Shown: positions 8,475 to 16,166 of the stretch, piece after piece
How positions within the stretch are numbered: the stretch's first letter is position 1
Layout: each line of letters begins with the position of its first letter
NCBI RefSeq assembly: GCF_018131075.1
Contig: NZ_JAFCLS010000016.1
Location: forward strand, 62,001 to 126,000
Direction: 5' to 3'
Length of the DNA: 64,000 nucleotides
Source: Bradyrhizobium sp. JYMT SZCCT0428
Lineage (GTDB): Bacteria > Pseudomonadota > Alphaproteobacteria > Rhizobiales > Xanthobacteraceae
Translations under genes and position numbers: made by a program
Notes under the pieces: model-generated
What the model saw: the letters and a program-made list of their open reading frames with translations, nothing else
The model's database searches: none
Told to the model about the DNA's origin: nothing

Positions 8475-9122
8475 ATGCCTATAAGACGAGCTGATAGCAC
8501 CGGGCCCAAGCGGCGCGATCCGGCGGCGACGCGGGAGAAGCTTCTGACGGCGGCACGCCGTGAATTCGCCGATAGTGGCCTCGCCGGGGCCCGGGTCGAC
8601 GAGATCGCGGCGCGCGCCGGCGTCAACAAGCAGCTGGTCTATCATTACTTCGGCGACAAGGACGCGCTGTATCTGGCGGTGCTGGAATGGGTCTATGAGG
8701 AAATCCGCGCCCAGGAACGCAAGCTCAACCTCGAAGGCCTGCCGCCGCAGCAGGCCATCAAGCGGCTGATCGAGGCTTCCTTCGACCACCTCGCCGCCCA
8801 TCCCGACTTTATCGTGCTGCTGAACGACGAAAATCGCGGCGGTGCCCGCCATGTGCGCGGGTCCCGCAAGCTGGAGGCGATGCACTCGCCGCTGGTCAGC
8901 ATGGTTTCCACCATTCTCAGTGAGGGCGTCCGGGCCGGCGTGTTCCGCAAGGGAATCAACGCGGTGCATCTCTACATTTCGATCGCGGGGCTAAGTTATT
9001 TCTACTTCTCGAACACCCCGACCCTGTCGGCAATCTTCGGCAAGGACCTGTCGAGCCCGACGGCGAGGCGCGCCCGCCGCAAGCACGTGGTCGACCTGGT
9101 GATGCAGTCGCTGCGGCCGTGA
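8475..9122 (+). CDS. TetR/AcrR-family transcriptional regulator
   Basis: 215 aa. The N-terminal helix-turn-helix is textbook: TREKLLTAARREFADSGLAG, then ARVDEIAARAGVNKQLVYHYFGDKDALYLAVLE. The C-terminal ligand domain is variable and includes HPDFIVLLNDENRGGARHVR. I prefer the ATG at 8475; the TTG at 8454 would put the operator-like dyad inside the gene. It lies between the binding-protein gene (divergent) and the permease operon (same strand), and similar dyads precede all three. It is therefore the probable local repressor of this transport/catabolic unit. Confidence 0.85.
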   Translation: MPIRRADSTGPKRRDPAATREKLLTAARREFADSGLAGARVDEIAARAGVNKQLVYHYFGDKDALYLAVLEWVYEEIRAQERKLNLEGLPPQQAIKRLIEASFDHLAAHPDFIVLLNDENRGGARHVRGSRKLEAMHSPLVSMVSTILSEGVRAGVFRKGINAVHLYISIAGLSYFYFSNTPTLSAIFGKDLSSPTARRARRKHVVDLVMQSLRP

Positions 9123-9130
9123 GGGCCTGT

Positions 9131-9246
9131 CGTCCCGGCCTTGAGCCGGGACCCATACGCCGCGGCGGCTTTGCGAACGGTATCTAACGTTCGCGTCCTC
9201 ACCGATAGGCCGCGGAGTATGGGTCCCGGGTCAAGCCCGGGACGAC
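9131..9246. repeat. Dispersed palindromic repeat
   Basis: CGTCCCGGCCTTGAGCCGGG ... CCCGGGTCAAGCCCGGGACG: outer arms match as inverted copies, and each arm has its own hairpin. It lies between the TetR gene and the operator of the permease operon. Confidence 0.65.
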
Positions 9247-9263
9247 GGCGGATAGATTCCTAA

Positions 9264-9279
9264 TCAACCAACTGGTTGA
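9264..9279. promoter_or_regulatory. TetR operator candidate 2
   Basis: TCAACCAACTGGTTGA is a 16-base dyad with 7-bp arms (TCAACCA/TGGTTGA) and a 2-base centre. It lies 72 bases upstream of the permease start at 9352 and matches the dyad in front of the TetR gene. Confidence 0.65.
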
Positions 9280-9351
9280 AAGTTGGACCGCCCCGCGATA
9301 GACTGCCACCGCACGCCCGGGAACCGGACGCGCCCCAACAAGGAGTACGCA

Positions 9352-10122
9352 GTGTCTGGCGATGCAGGGCGATCGGCGAGGACGGTGGCGATCATCCTGA
9401 TCGCGCATCTTGCCGTGATCGTGCTCTGGCAGGTGCTGGTCGACGCCTTCCAGGTGCCGAAATTCATCCTGCCCTCGCCGCTGGCCGCGTTCTCGACCCT
9501 GACGTCGGCCAAGTATGCCTGGCTCTCCAACCTCTGGGTGACGGGGGCCGAAATCCTCGGCGGCTTCTGCCTCGGCGCGCTGGTCGGCGTCATGCTGGCG
9601 GTCATGTTCACCTGGTCGCCGCTGATCAGCCTGTTGCTGCTGCCGCTGTTCGTCACACTGAACATGATCCCGAAGGTGGCGCTTGGACCGCTGTTCATCG
9701 TCTGGTTCTCCTACGGCATCTTTCCGAACATCCTGATCGCGTTTTCGATCTGCTTCTTCCCGATCCTGCTGACGACCGCGCGGGGGCTGAGCGAGGTCGA
9801 GCCTGATCTGCTGGATCTGGTGAAATCGCTGCGCGGCTCGCGCTGGACGCTGTTCCGGAAGATCCAGCTGCCGGGCGCGCTGCCTTACGTATTTTCAGGC
9901 ATGAAGGTCGGCGCCATCCTGGCGGTCGCGGGCGCCATCGTCGGCGAGTTCATCGCCTCGGAGCGCGGGCTCGGCTACCTCATGATCCAGGTGCAGGCCT
10001 CGCTCGATACGCCGGCGATGGTGATGGCCGTCATTCTTCTGACCCTGCTCGGCGTGGCGCTGTACGGCCTGGTGCTCGGCCTCGAGCGGCTGTTCGTGGT
10101 CCGTGACGTCAGGCTGCAATAG
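9352..10122 (+). CDS. ABC transporter permease (SsuC/TauC type)
   Basis: 256 aa inner-membrane permease with about six helices. The EAA loop, where the ATPase docks, is seen as LVKSLRGSRWTLFRKIQLPGALPYVFSGMKVG. The GTG at 9352 is preferred because AAGGAG lies 7 bases upstream; a frame extending to 9283 has no start signal. It is the first gene of a tight operon that ends with the matching ATPase and probably works with the divergent NMT1-like binding protein. Confidence 0.85.
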   Translation: MSGDAGRSARTVAIILIAHLAVIVLWQVLVDAFQVPKFILPSPLAAFSTLTSAKYAWLSNLWVTGAEILGGFCLGALVGVMLAVMFTWSPLISLLLLPLFVTLNMIPKVALGPLFIVWFSYGIFPNILIAFSICFFPILLTTARGLSEVEPDLLDLVKSLRGSRWTLFRKIQLPGALPYVFSGMKVGAILAVAGAIVGEFIASERGLGYLMIQVQASLDTPAMVMAVILLTLLGVALYGLVLGLERLFVVRDVRLQ

Positions 10123-10137
10123 GACAAGGGAACAGGC

Positions 10138-11175
10138 ATGCTGCTGACACGCGACCATCTGCCGGAGACGATTCCGGATATCGCCGCCCTCGACGAACTG
10201 CTGTGCCGACCGAGCCAGGCGCTGATCGACGACCTGTGCAAGGTCGACGGCGACATCATGGTTCTGGGCGTAGCGGGCAAGATGGGGCCGACGCTGGCGG
10301 GGCTCGCCAAGGCCGCCGCACCGGACCGGCGGGTGATCGGCGTCGCACGCTTCAGCGATGGCAGCGTCAAGGACTGGCTGCAGGCCCGCGGCGTCGAAAC
10401 GATCAATTGCGACCTGCTCGACGAAGCCGCGATCAAGGCGCTGCCGAAAATTCAAAACATCATCTTCATGGCTGGCCGCAAATTCGGCGCCGAGGGCGAC
10501 CTTTCGCTGACCTGGGCGATGAATTCGCACGTCCCGGCAATGGTGGCACAGGCCTTTGCCGGTTCGCGGATCGTGGCGTTCTCGACCGGCTGCGTCTATC
10601 CCTTCGTGCCTGTGAGCGGCCAAGGCGCCGACGAGGACCTAGCGCCAAATCCGCCCGGCGAATATGCGCAATCCTGCGTCGGGCGCGAGCGCATGTTCGA
10701 ATATTTCTCGCGCAGGCATTCGACGCCCGGCCGGCTGTTCCGGCTCAACTACGCGATCGATATGCGCTACGGCGTGCTGCACGACATTGCGAGCAAGGTG
10801 CTGCAAAGCAAACCGATCGATGTTAGCCTCGGCCATGTCAACTTCATCTGGCAGGGCGATGCATCGTCGCAGGCGTTGCGCTGCCTCGCACATTGCGACA
10901 CGCCGACGTCGCCGATCAATGTCAGCGGTCATGAAATTCTCGCCGTGCGCGATCTCGCCGCCAAATTCGGCCAACGGCTTGGAATTGCGCCCGTCATCAT
11001 CGGCAAGGAAGAGCCGACGGCGTGGCTGACCAATACGTCGCAAGCCGTAAGTTTGTTTGGCCTGCCTGTTGTCGATACCGAACAGTTGATCCGCTGGACC
11101 GCCGACTGGGTGTCGCGGTCGATGCCGAGCCTCGGCAAGCCCACCAAATATGAGGTGCGCGATGGCCGCTACTGA
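10138..11175 (+). CDS. NAD(P)-binding epimerase/dehydratase-like protein
   Basis: 345 aa of the extended short-chain dehydrogenase type. The nucleotide motif is VLGVAGKMGPTLAGLA, later strands include NIIFMAGRKFG and VAFSTGCVYP, and the normal YxxxK site reads YAQSCVGRE. The Lys of YxxxK is therefore replaced by Cys, which puts ordinary epimerase or dehydrogenase catalysis in doubt. The gene starts 15 bases after the permease and overlaps the next gene by 14 bases, so it is translated in the same operon. Its substrate is probably related to what the transporter imports. Confidence 0.75.
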   Translation: MLLTRDHLPETIPDIAALDELLCRPSQALIDDLCKVDGDIMVLGVAGKMGPTLAGLAKAAAPDRRVIGVARFSDGSVKDWLQARGVETINCDLLDEAAIKALPKIQNIIFMAGRKFGAEGDLSLTWAMNSHVPAMVAQAFAGSRIVAFSTGCVYPFVPVSGQGADEDLAPNPPGEYAQSCVGRERMFEYFSRRHSTPGRLFRLNYAIDMRYGVLHDIASKVLQSKPIDVSLGHVNFIWQGDASSQALRCLAHCDTPTSPINVSGHEILAVRDLAAKFGQRLGIAPVIIGKEEPTAWLTNTSQAVSLFGLPVVDTEQLIRWTADWVSRSMPSLGKPTKYEVRDGRY

Positions 11176-11986
11176 GTACATCGAGCTCATCGAACTCGGC
11201 GTCGGCGATGGGCCGGCTGGATTGCTGTTGTCGACGGAGGCGCACTGGAACCAGAACGAGGCCGACTGGCGGTTTTTCCTGAGCAGGGGAATCGTGTTCG
11301 GGGTGCGTGACGGCAAGCAACTGGTCGCGACCGCGGCGCTATTGCCCTACTCCGCCGGCAACGCCTGGATCAGCATGGTGCTGGTGACCGCGAGCTGGCG
11401 CCGCCGCGGTGTCGCGACCCGGCTGGTCGACGCCTGCCTCAACGCTGCGACAAAGCGCGGCCTCACCACCTGGCTCGACGCGACGCCTGATGGAGCCAAC
11501 GTCTATGGCCCGCTCGGTTTCACACCGACGCTGCAATTGCGGCGGCTTCGGCTGGAAGCCCCGAAAGGCGTGAGCGCCGCGCAATCGCTATCGACCTGCA
11601 GCTTCGCCGATTTCATCGCACGCGATGTCAGCGCCATGGGGTTTGACCGCAGCGCTCTGCTGACCGAGTTCGGCGGCCGCGCCGGTTCCCGCATGGTATC
11701 ATCAGGCAACGCCGTTGCGCTGGTCCGTGACGGCCGCACCGCGCGCCATGTCGGACCTGTGTTTGCCGAGACCCACGAAAGCGCGCTGACCCTGGTCGAT
11801 ACCATCGTACGGTCAGAGCAAGGCCCGTGGCTGCTCGACGCCGTGCATTCGCAGGACGATTTCCTGCGCGGGCTCACCAACACCGGCTGGACCATCGAGC
11901 GGCCGTTCCAGCGCATGCGGTTCGGCCGCGCCACCATGATCGCGGCCGAACTGCCATTCGCCGTCGCCGGCCCGGAATTTGGATAG
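11162..11986 (+). CDS. Two-domain GNAT acetyltransferase
   Basis: 274 aa. The N-terminal GNAT domain has the acetyl-CoA loop ASWRRRGVATRLVDACL and ANVYGPLGF. The C-terminal part (MGFDRSALLTEF, RHVGPVFAET) resembles the Acetyltransf_18/YitH-type domain. The start is the ATG at 11162 inside the end of the epimerase gene, giving a 14-base overlap; a GTG-type extension to 11150 is less likely. Clustering with an epimerase-like and an aldolase-like protein suggests it acylates an amino or hydroxyl group of a pathway intermediate, but this is inference. Confidence 0.75.
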   Translation: MAATEYIELIELGVGDGPAGLLLSTEAHWNQNEADWRFFLSRGIVFGVRDGKQLVATAALLPYSAGNAWISMVLVTASWRRRGVATRLVDACLNAATKRGLTTWLDATPDGANVYGPLGFTPTLQLRRLRLEAPKGVSAAQSLSTCSFADFIARDVSAMGFDRSALLTEFGGRAGSRMVSSGNAVALVRDGRTARHVGPVFAETHESALTLVDTIVRSEQGPWLLDAVHSQDDFLRGLTNTGWTIERPFQRMRFGRATMIAAELPFAVAGPEFG

Positions 11987-11993
11987 GATTTTC

Positions 11994-13049
11994 ATGCACC
12001 ACAGCGAAATCAAATGCGAGGTACGAAAACTGATCGCCGACGGCACGGTGATCCCCGCGCATCCGCTGGCGCTCCATGCCGATCGCACGCTCGACACCCG
12101 GCACCAGCGCGCACTGTCGCGCTACTATATCGATGCCGGCGCCGGTGGCCTTGCGGTGGGCGTGCATACCACGCAGTTCGCGATCCGCGATGTCGGACTC
12201 TACAAGCCCGTGCTGGAACTGGCGGCGCAGACCGCGGCCGACTGGACCAAGCGGCCGCTCGCGATGGTCGCCGGCCTCGCCGGCCCGACACAGCAGGCGA
12301 CTGCAGAGGCGCAGATTGCGCGCGGCATCGGCTACCACGCCGGCCTGCTCAGCCTTGCCGCGATGAAATCTGCTTCCGAAGACGAGATCATCGCGCATTG
12401 CGAGGCGGTGGCGCGCGAGATTCCGCTGGTCGGATTCTACCTGCAGCCCGCGGTCGGCGGCGTCATTCTCAGCGCAAACTTCTGGCGGCGGTTTGCGGCC
12501 ATAGACAATGTCATCGCGATCAAGATCGCGCCGTTCAACCGCTACCGCACCCTCGACGTGCTGCGCGGCGTGGCCGCCGCCCGCGCGCTCGACCGCGTCG
12601 CGCTCTATACCGGCAATGACGACCATATCCTGCTCGATCTGATGCTGCCGTTCGACCTGCGCGACAACGGCGTTACCACCCGCACTTACTTCAAGGGCGG
12701 TCTGCTCGGCCACTGGTCGGTGTGGACCGCGGCCGCGATCAAGCAGTTCGAAATGTGCAAGGCCGCGCGCGGCAAGGACGCCGTGCCGGCGGACCTCCTG
12801 GCACTCGACGCCCGCGTCACCGATTGCAACAGCGCGTTCTTTGACGTCGCCAATAATTTTCACGGCTGCATCGCCGGCTGCCATGAAATCCTGCGGCGGC
12901 AGGGATTGATGCAGGGGCTGTGGTGCCTCGATCCGGCCGAAGGGCTGAGCCCCGGCCAGATGCAGGAGATCGACCGCGTCTGCCGCGAGCATGCCGATCT
13001 CTCCGACGACGCCTTCGTCGCCGACCATTTGCAGAAATGGCTGGCATGA
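11994..13049 (+). CDS. Dihydrodipicolinate synthase-family lyase/aldolase
   Basis: 351 aa TIM-barrel class I aldolase of the DapA/N-acetylneuraminate-lyase superfamily. The Schiff-base Lys is seen in VIAIKIAPFN and the catalytic Tyr in VGFYLQPAVGG. The normal GTTGE-type phosphate/carboxylate loop is GVHTTQF here, which marks a divergent subfamily rather than true DapA. The protein is about 50 residues longer than DapA. The ATG at 11994 lies 7 bases after the GNAT stop, and the stop overlaps the ATPase start by 4 bases. It probably cleaves or forms a pyruvate-derived bond in a small acid taken up by the linked transporter. Confidence 0.78.
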   Translation: MHHSEIKCEVRKLIADGTVIPAHPLALHADRTLDTRHQRALSRYYIDAGAGGLAVGVHTTQFAIRDVGLYKPVLELAAQTAADWTKRPLAMVAGLAGPTQQATAEAQIARGIGYHAGLLSLAAMKSASEDEIIAHCEAVAREIPLVGFYLQPAVGGVILSANFWRRFAAIDNVIAIKIAPFNRYRTLDVLRGVAAARALDRVALYTGNDDHILLDLMLPFDLRDNGVTTRTYFKGGLLGHWSVWTAAAIKQFEMCKAARGKDAVPADLLALDARVTDCNSAFFDVANNFHGCIAGCHEILRRQGLMQGLWCLDPAEGLSPGQMQEIDRVCREHADLSDDAFVADHLQKWLA

Positions 13050-13825
13050 CGGCGGAAGAGCCCTTCATAAGCCTGCGCAACGTCCGCAAGGTCTACCGCT
13101 CGAAAGGCACGGAATTCCTGGCGGTCTCCGACGTCACCATGGACGTCAGCGAGGGCGAACTGGTCTCGCTGGTCGGACCATCCGGTTGCGGCAAGACCAC
13201 GGTGCTGAAGATTCTGGCCGGGCTGCACGAGGCCGACGGCGGCACCATCAAGATCGGCAATACCAAAACGCCGTTCGACCCCGCGCGAGATATCGGCATG
13301 GTGTTCCAGCAGGCGCTCTTGCTGAAGTGGCGCACCATTCTCGACAACGTGCTGCTGCCGGCCGAAATCGTCGGTCTGCCGATGAAGGCCGCGCGCGCCA
13401 GGGCCCGCGATCTGCTCAATCTCGTCGGCCTTGCCGGTTACGAAGACAAATATCCGCAGCAACTGTCCGGCGGCATGCAGCAGCGCACCGCGATCGCGCG
13501 CGCCTTCATCCACGATCCCAAACTGATCCTGATGGACGAACCGTTCGGCGCGCTGGACGCCCTGACGCGCGAACAGATGAACCTAGAAATGCTGCGGATC
13601 TGGCGCGAAAGCGGCAAGACCATCATCTTCGTCACCCACAGCATCCAGGAAGCCGTGTTCCTCGCCTCGCATTGCGCGGTGCTGACCGCAGGTCCCGCGC
13701 GGATGGCGGAGTACTTCCCGATCGACCTGCCGTTTCCGCGCGATCTGCCGATCAAGACCACGGACGAATTCGGTGCGTATGCACGGCGGATTTATGGGAG
13801 TTTGGGAATGGGGCCGAGCGAGTAA
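13046..13825 (+). CDS. ABC transporter ATP-binding protein (SsuB/TauB type)
   Basis: 259 aa ATPase. Walker A is GPSGCGKTT, the signature is LSGGMQQR, Walker B is LILMDEPFGALD and the switch His is in FVTHSIQEAV. The ATG overlaps the stop of the lyase gene (ATGA). It is the last gene of the TetR-linked operon, separated from its permease by three enzyme genes, which is an unusual order and suggests that transport and metabolism are expressed as one unit. Confidence 0.88.
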   Translation: MTAEEPFISLRNVRKVYRSKGTEFLAVSDVTMDVSEGELVSLVGPSGCGKTTVLKILAGLHEADGGTIKIGNTKTPFDPARDIGMVFQQALLLKWRTILDNVLLPAEIVGLPMKAARARARDLLNLVGLAGYEDKYPQQLSGGMQQRTAIARAFIHDPKLILMDEPFGALDALTREQMNLEMLRIWRESGKTIIFVTHSIQEAVFLASHCAVLTAGPARMAEYFPIDLPFPRDLPIKTTDEFGAYARRIYGSLGMGPSE

Positions 13826-13834
13826 ATCTGAGTT

Positions 13835-13917
13835 CGTCATTCCGGGGCGATGCAAAGCATCGAACCCGGAATCTCGAGATTCCGGGCCTGGTGCTAACGC
13901 ACCATCCCGGAATGACG
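13835..13917. repeat. Dispersed palindromic repeat
   Basis: CGTCATTCCGG at the left and CCGGAATGACG at the right are perfect inverted copies, with further stems inside (GCAT-CGAA, CGGAATC/GATTCCG). It lies between convergent ABC operons and may act as a bidirectional terminator. Confidence 0.7.
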
Positions 13918-13980
13918 GTTGGCTTCGTCGTCACGCTCCCCGCAACGACGGAACGTGAACTACCCCGGCGCTATCCATCG

Positions 13981-15084
13981 CTATTCATACGACACCGGGC
14001 CGGTGTCACGATAGGCCCAGCAGCTTTCGCGCGGCAGCGACACCGGGGTCTCGATGCCGACCTGATGCCGGGCGGCGGTGCCGAGTTCGACCACCTCCAG
14101 CCGGCGGCCGAACAATTCGATGCCATAGGCGGTTTGCGTGCCCTGGTAGCGGCGATCGAGCACGCGTGCCGGAAAGGTGTTGGCGCCGTTGTGCTGGCCG
14201 ATCGTGATGTTCTCCGGGCGCAACGCGATGCGCACCTTCTCGTCCGGATCCAGCGCATGCAGCAATGCCACCTCGCCCCGGCGTCCGTCGCCGAAATCGA
14301 CCGTGCCAAATTCACCGTTGCGAGACACCAGCGTGCCCGGAAGTTCGTTGGTGGCGCCGGTGAAATTGGCGACGAACAGATCCGCCGGCCGGTTATAGAT
14401 CGCGTCAGGGGTATCCATCTGCAGCAATTTGCCGTCGCGCATCACGCCGATGCGGTCGCCGAGCACCACGGCTTCGGCCTGGTCATGGGTGACATAGAGC
14501 GCCGTCATACCGGTCTGCTTGAGGATCACGCGCAGATCGTCGCGCAAACGTAGCCGCAGTTTGGCGTCGAGGTTCGACAGCGGCTCGTCGAGCAGCAGCA
14601 ACTGCGGCCGGTAGACGATACTGCGCGCCAAGGCGACGCGCTGCATCTGGCCGCCGGACAGTGCGACCACCGGGCGCTCGGCATATTCCGACAGGCCGAC
14701 CAGTTCGAGCGCTTCATCGACCTTGCGGCGGGCGTCGGCGCGCGAAATCTTGCGATGCTTGAGCGGATAGACCACGTTCTGCCGCACCGTCATATGCGGC
14801 CACACCGCATAGGACTGAAACACCATGCCGAGTTCGCGAAGGCGCGGCGGCACGAGGATGCCGCTGGCGGGCGCCGACACGATCCGGCCGGCGATGCTGA
14901 TCTCGCCGTCGGTTGGATGTTCCAACCCCGCCACGCATCGCAACGTCGTGGTCTTGCCGCAACCGGACGGTCCGAGCAGCACCACGATCTCGCCGGCCGG
15001 CACGGCGAAGCTGACGCCGTCGATCGCCGGACGGCCGACCGCAAACTGCTTGCGCAGGTCCCTTACCTCGAGAGTCGCCGTCAT
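13981..15084 (-). CDS. ABC transporter ATP-binding protein (FbpC/PotA type)
   Basis: 367 aa. The ATPase domain has Walker A GPSGCGKTT, signature LSGGQMQRV, Walker B LLLLDEPLSNLD and switch His in YVTHDQAEA. The C-terminal 120 residues form a TOBE-type domain, as in ferric, spermidine and molybdate importers. It is the last gene of a three-gene operon (permease, binding protein, ATPase) read leftward and starts 28 bases after the binding-protein gene. Confidence 0.85.
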   Translation of the reverse strand: MTATLEVRDLRKQFAVGRPAIDGVSFAVPAGEIVVLLGPSGCGKTTTLRCVAGLEHPTDGEISIAGRIVSAPASGILVPPRLRELGMVFQSYAVWPHMTVRQNVVYPLKHRKISRADARRKVDEALELVGLSEYAERPVVALSGGQMQRVALARSIVYRPQLLLLDEPLSNLDAKLRLRLRDDLRVILKQTGMTALYVTHDQAEAVVLGDRIGVMRDGKLLQMDTPDAIYNRPADLFVANFTGATNELPGTLVSRNGEFGTVDFGDGRRGEVALLHALDPDEKVRIALRPENITIGQHNGANTFPARVLDRRYQGTQTAYGIELFGRRLEVVELGTAARHQVGIETPVSLPRESCWAYRDTGPVSYE

Positions 15085-15112
15085 GAAGAAGCCTGCGTCA
15101 TGCGTAGATCGC

Positions 15113-16144
15113 TCACTGCCGGTGACCGTAGGTCTTGTCCCATTCCGCCACCCATGGCTCGTGCAGCTTGACGTATTCGTCGAACTTGGGGAACCAGACC
15201 TTGACCACCTTGGGATCGAAACCTTCGGGGTAGACCGGCGCCACCTTGAGCGAGGTCAAATTGCCGAGCTCCCTGATCATGAAGGTTTGCCCCTCCTTCG
15301 ACAGGCACCAGTTCAAAAAAAGTTTTGCGGCATTGGGATTGGCGGCGGTCTTGGGAATTCCCGTGGCGTAGGGATTGACCGGAGCGCCTTCGGGCGGGAA
15401 GAAGATCTTGATCGGCGCGCCGTCCTTCTGCTTCGGATAGATCGCATTGTAGAGCAGCGGACCCATCGCGACTTCGCCGCGCACCAGCGAGTCCGACATC
15501 GGCGCGCCCGACGGATAGAGGATCGGACGGGTCGACGCCTGCTTGGCCCAATAGTCCTCACCCAGCACCTGGCGCTCGAACATCACGCGGGTCCAGGTGG
15601 TGCCGCCGGACCGGGCGAACACCTGCCCGGTCTGCTTGTCGTATTCCTTCTTGGTCAGATCCATCCACGACTTCGGCGGATTCTTGACCAGTTCAGTGTT
15701 GTAGGCAATCGACCACACCAGCGTGACGCGCGGCCACAGTTTCGGGGAAATCAGCGAATCCGGGTTGTAATCCGCAGCGTTCGGCGGCGCGTAGTCCTGG
15801 AACAGGTCGGCCAAAGGCTGCATCAGCGCGCGATCAGAATGATCGACCACGTCGGCGATCAACTTGCCAGCAGCGGCCTCAGTCTTGACGCGGGTAATGA
15901 GCTGGCCGCCCGGTGCGCGCACCATCTCGACCTTGATCTCGGGGAAGCGCTTCTGGAACTCCTTGATCACCTGCTGCTCGACCTCGGCGAAATTCGCCGT
16001 GTAGAACACCAGTTTCCCCTCCTTCTTCGCCGCCGCGATCAATTCGGGCGAGCCGAATTCCTGCGCCTGCGCTGGTGCGCCCCACAGGATGCCGAGACCG
16101 GCGACGCCGGTCAGCGCCATTTTGGTGAAGATCCGTCTATTCAT
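15113..16144 (-). CDS. Extracellular solute-binding protein (ferric/AfuA type)
   Basis: 343 aa periplasmic protein. A signal peptide MNRRIFTKMALTGVAGLGILW...AQA precedes ELIAAAKKEGKLVFYTANFAEVEQQVI, the typical opening of family-1/8 binding proteins. The conserved iron-ligand Tyr pair of FbpA is not clearly present, so a phosphonate, phosphoglycerate or other organic ligand is as likely as Fe(III). It lies between the permease and ATPase genes of the same importer. Confidence 0.82.
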   Translation of the reverse strand: MNRRIFTKMALTGVAGLGILWGAPAQAQEFGSPELIAAAKKEGKLVFYTANFAEVEQQVIKEFQKRFPEIKVEMVRAPGGQLITRVKTEAAAGKLIADVVDHSDRALMQPLADLFQDYAPPNAADYNPDSLISPKLWPRVTLVWSIAYNTELVKNPPKSWMDLTKKEYDKQTGQVFARSGGTTWTRVMFERQVLGEDYWAKQASTRPILYPSGAPMSDSLVRGEVAMGPLLYNAIYPKQKDGAPIKIFFPPEGAPVNPYATGIPKTAANPNAAKLFLNWCLSKEGQTFMIRELGNLTSLKVAPVYPEGFDPKVVKVWFPKFDEYVKLHEPWVAEWDKTYGHRQ

Positions 16145-16166
16145 AGCAATCCTCCCTCGAGTTTTT

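Noticed and set aside
12991-14553. 520-codon open frame across the ATPase gene and into the next operon
   Set aside because: Overlaps the intact ABC ATPase in another frame, crosses a palindromic repeat and a convergent gene, and has no domain.
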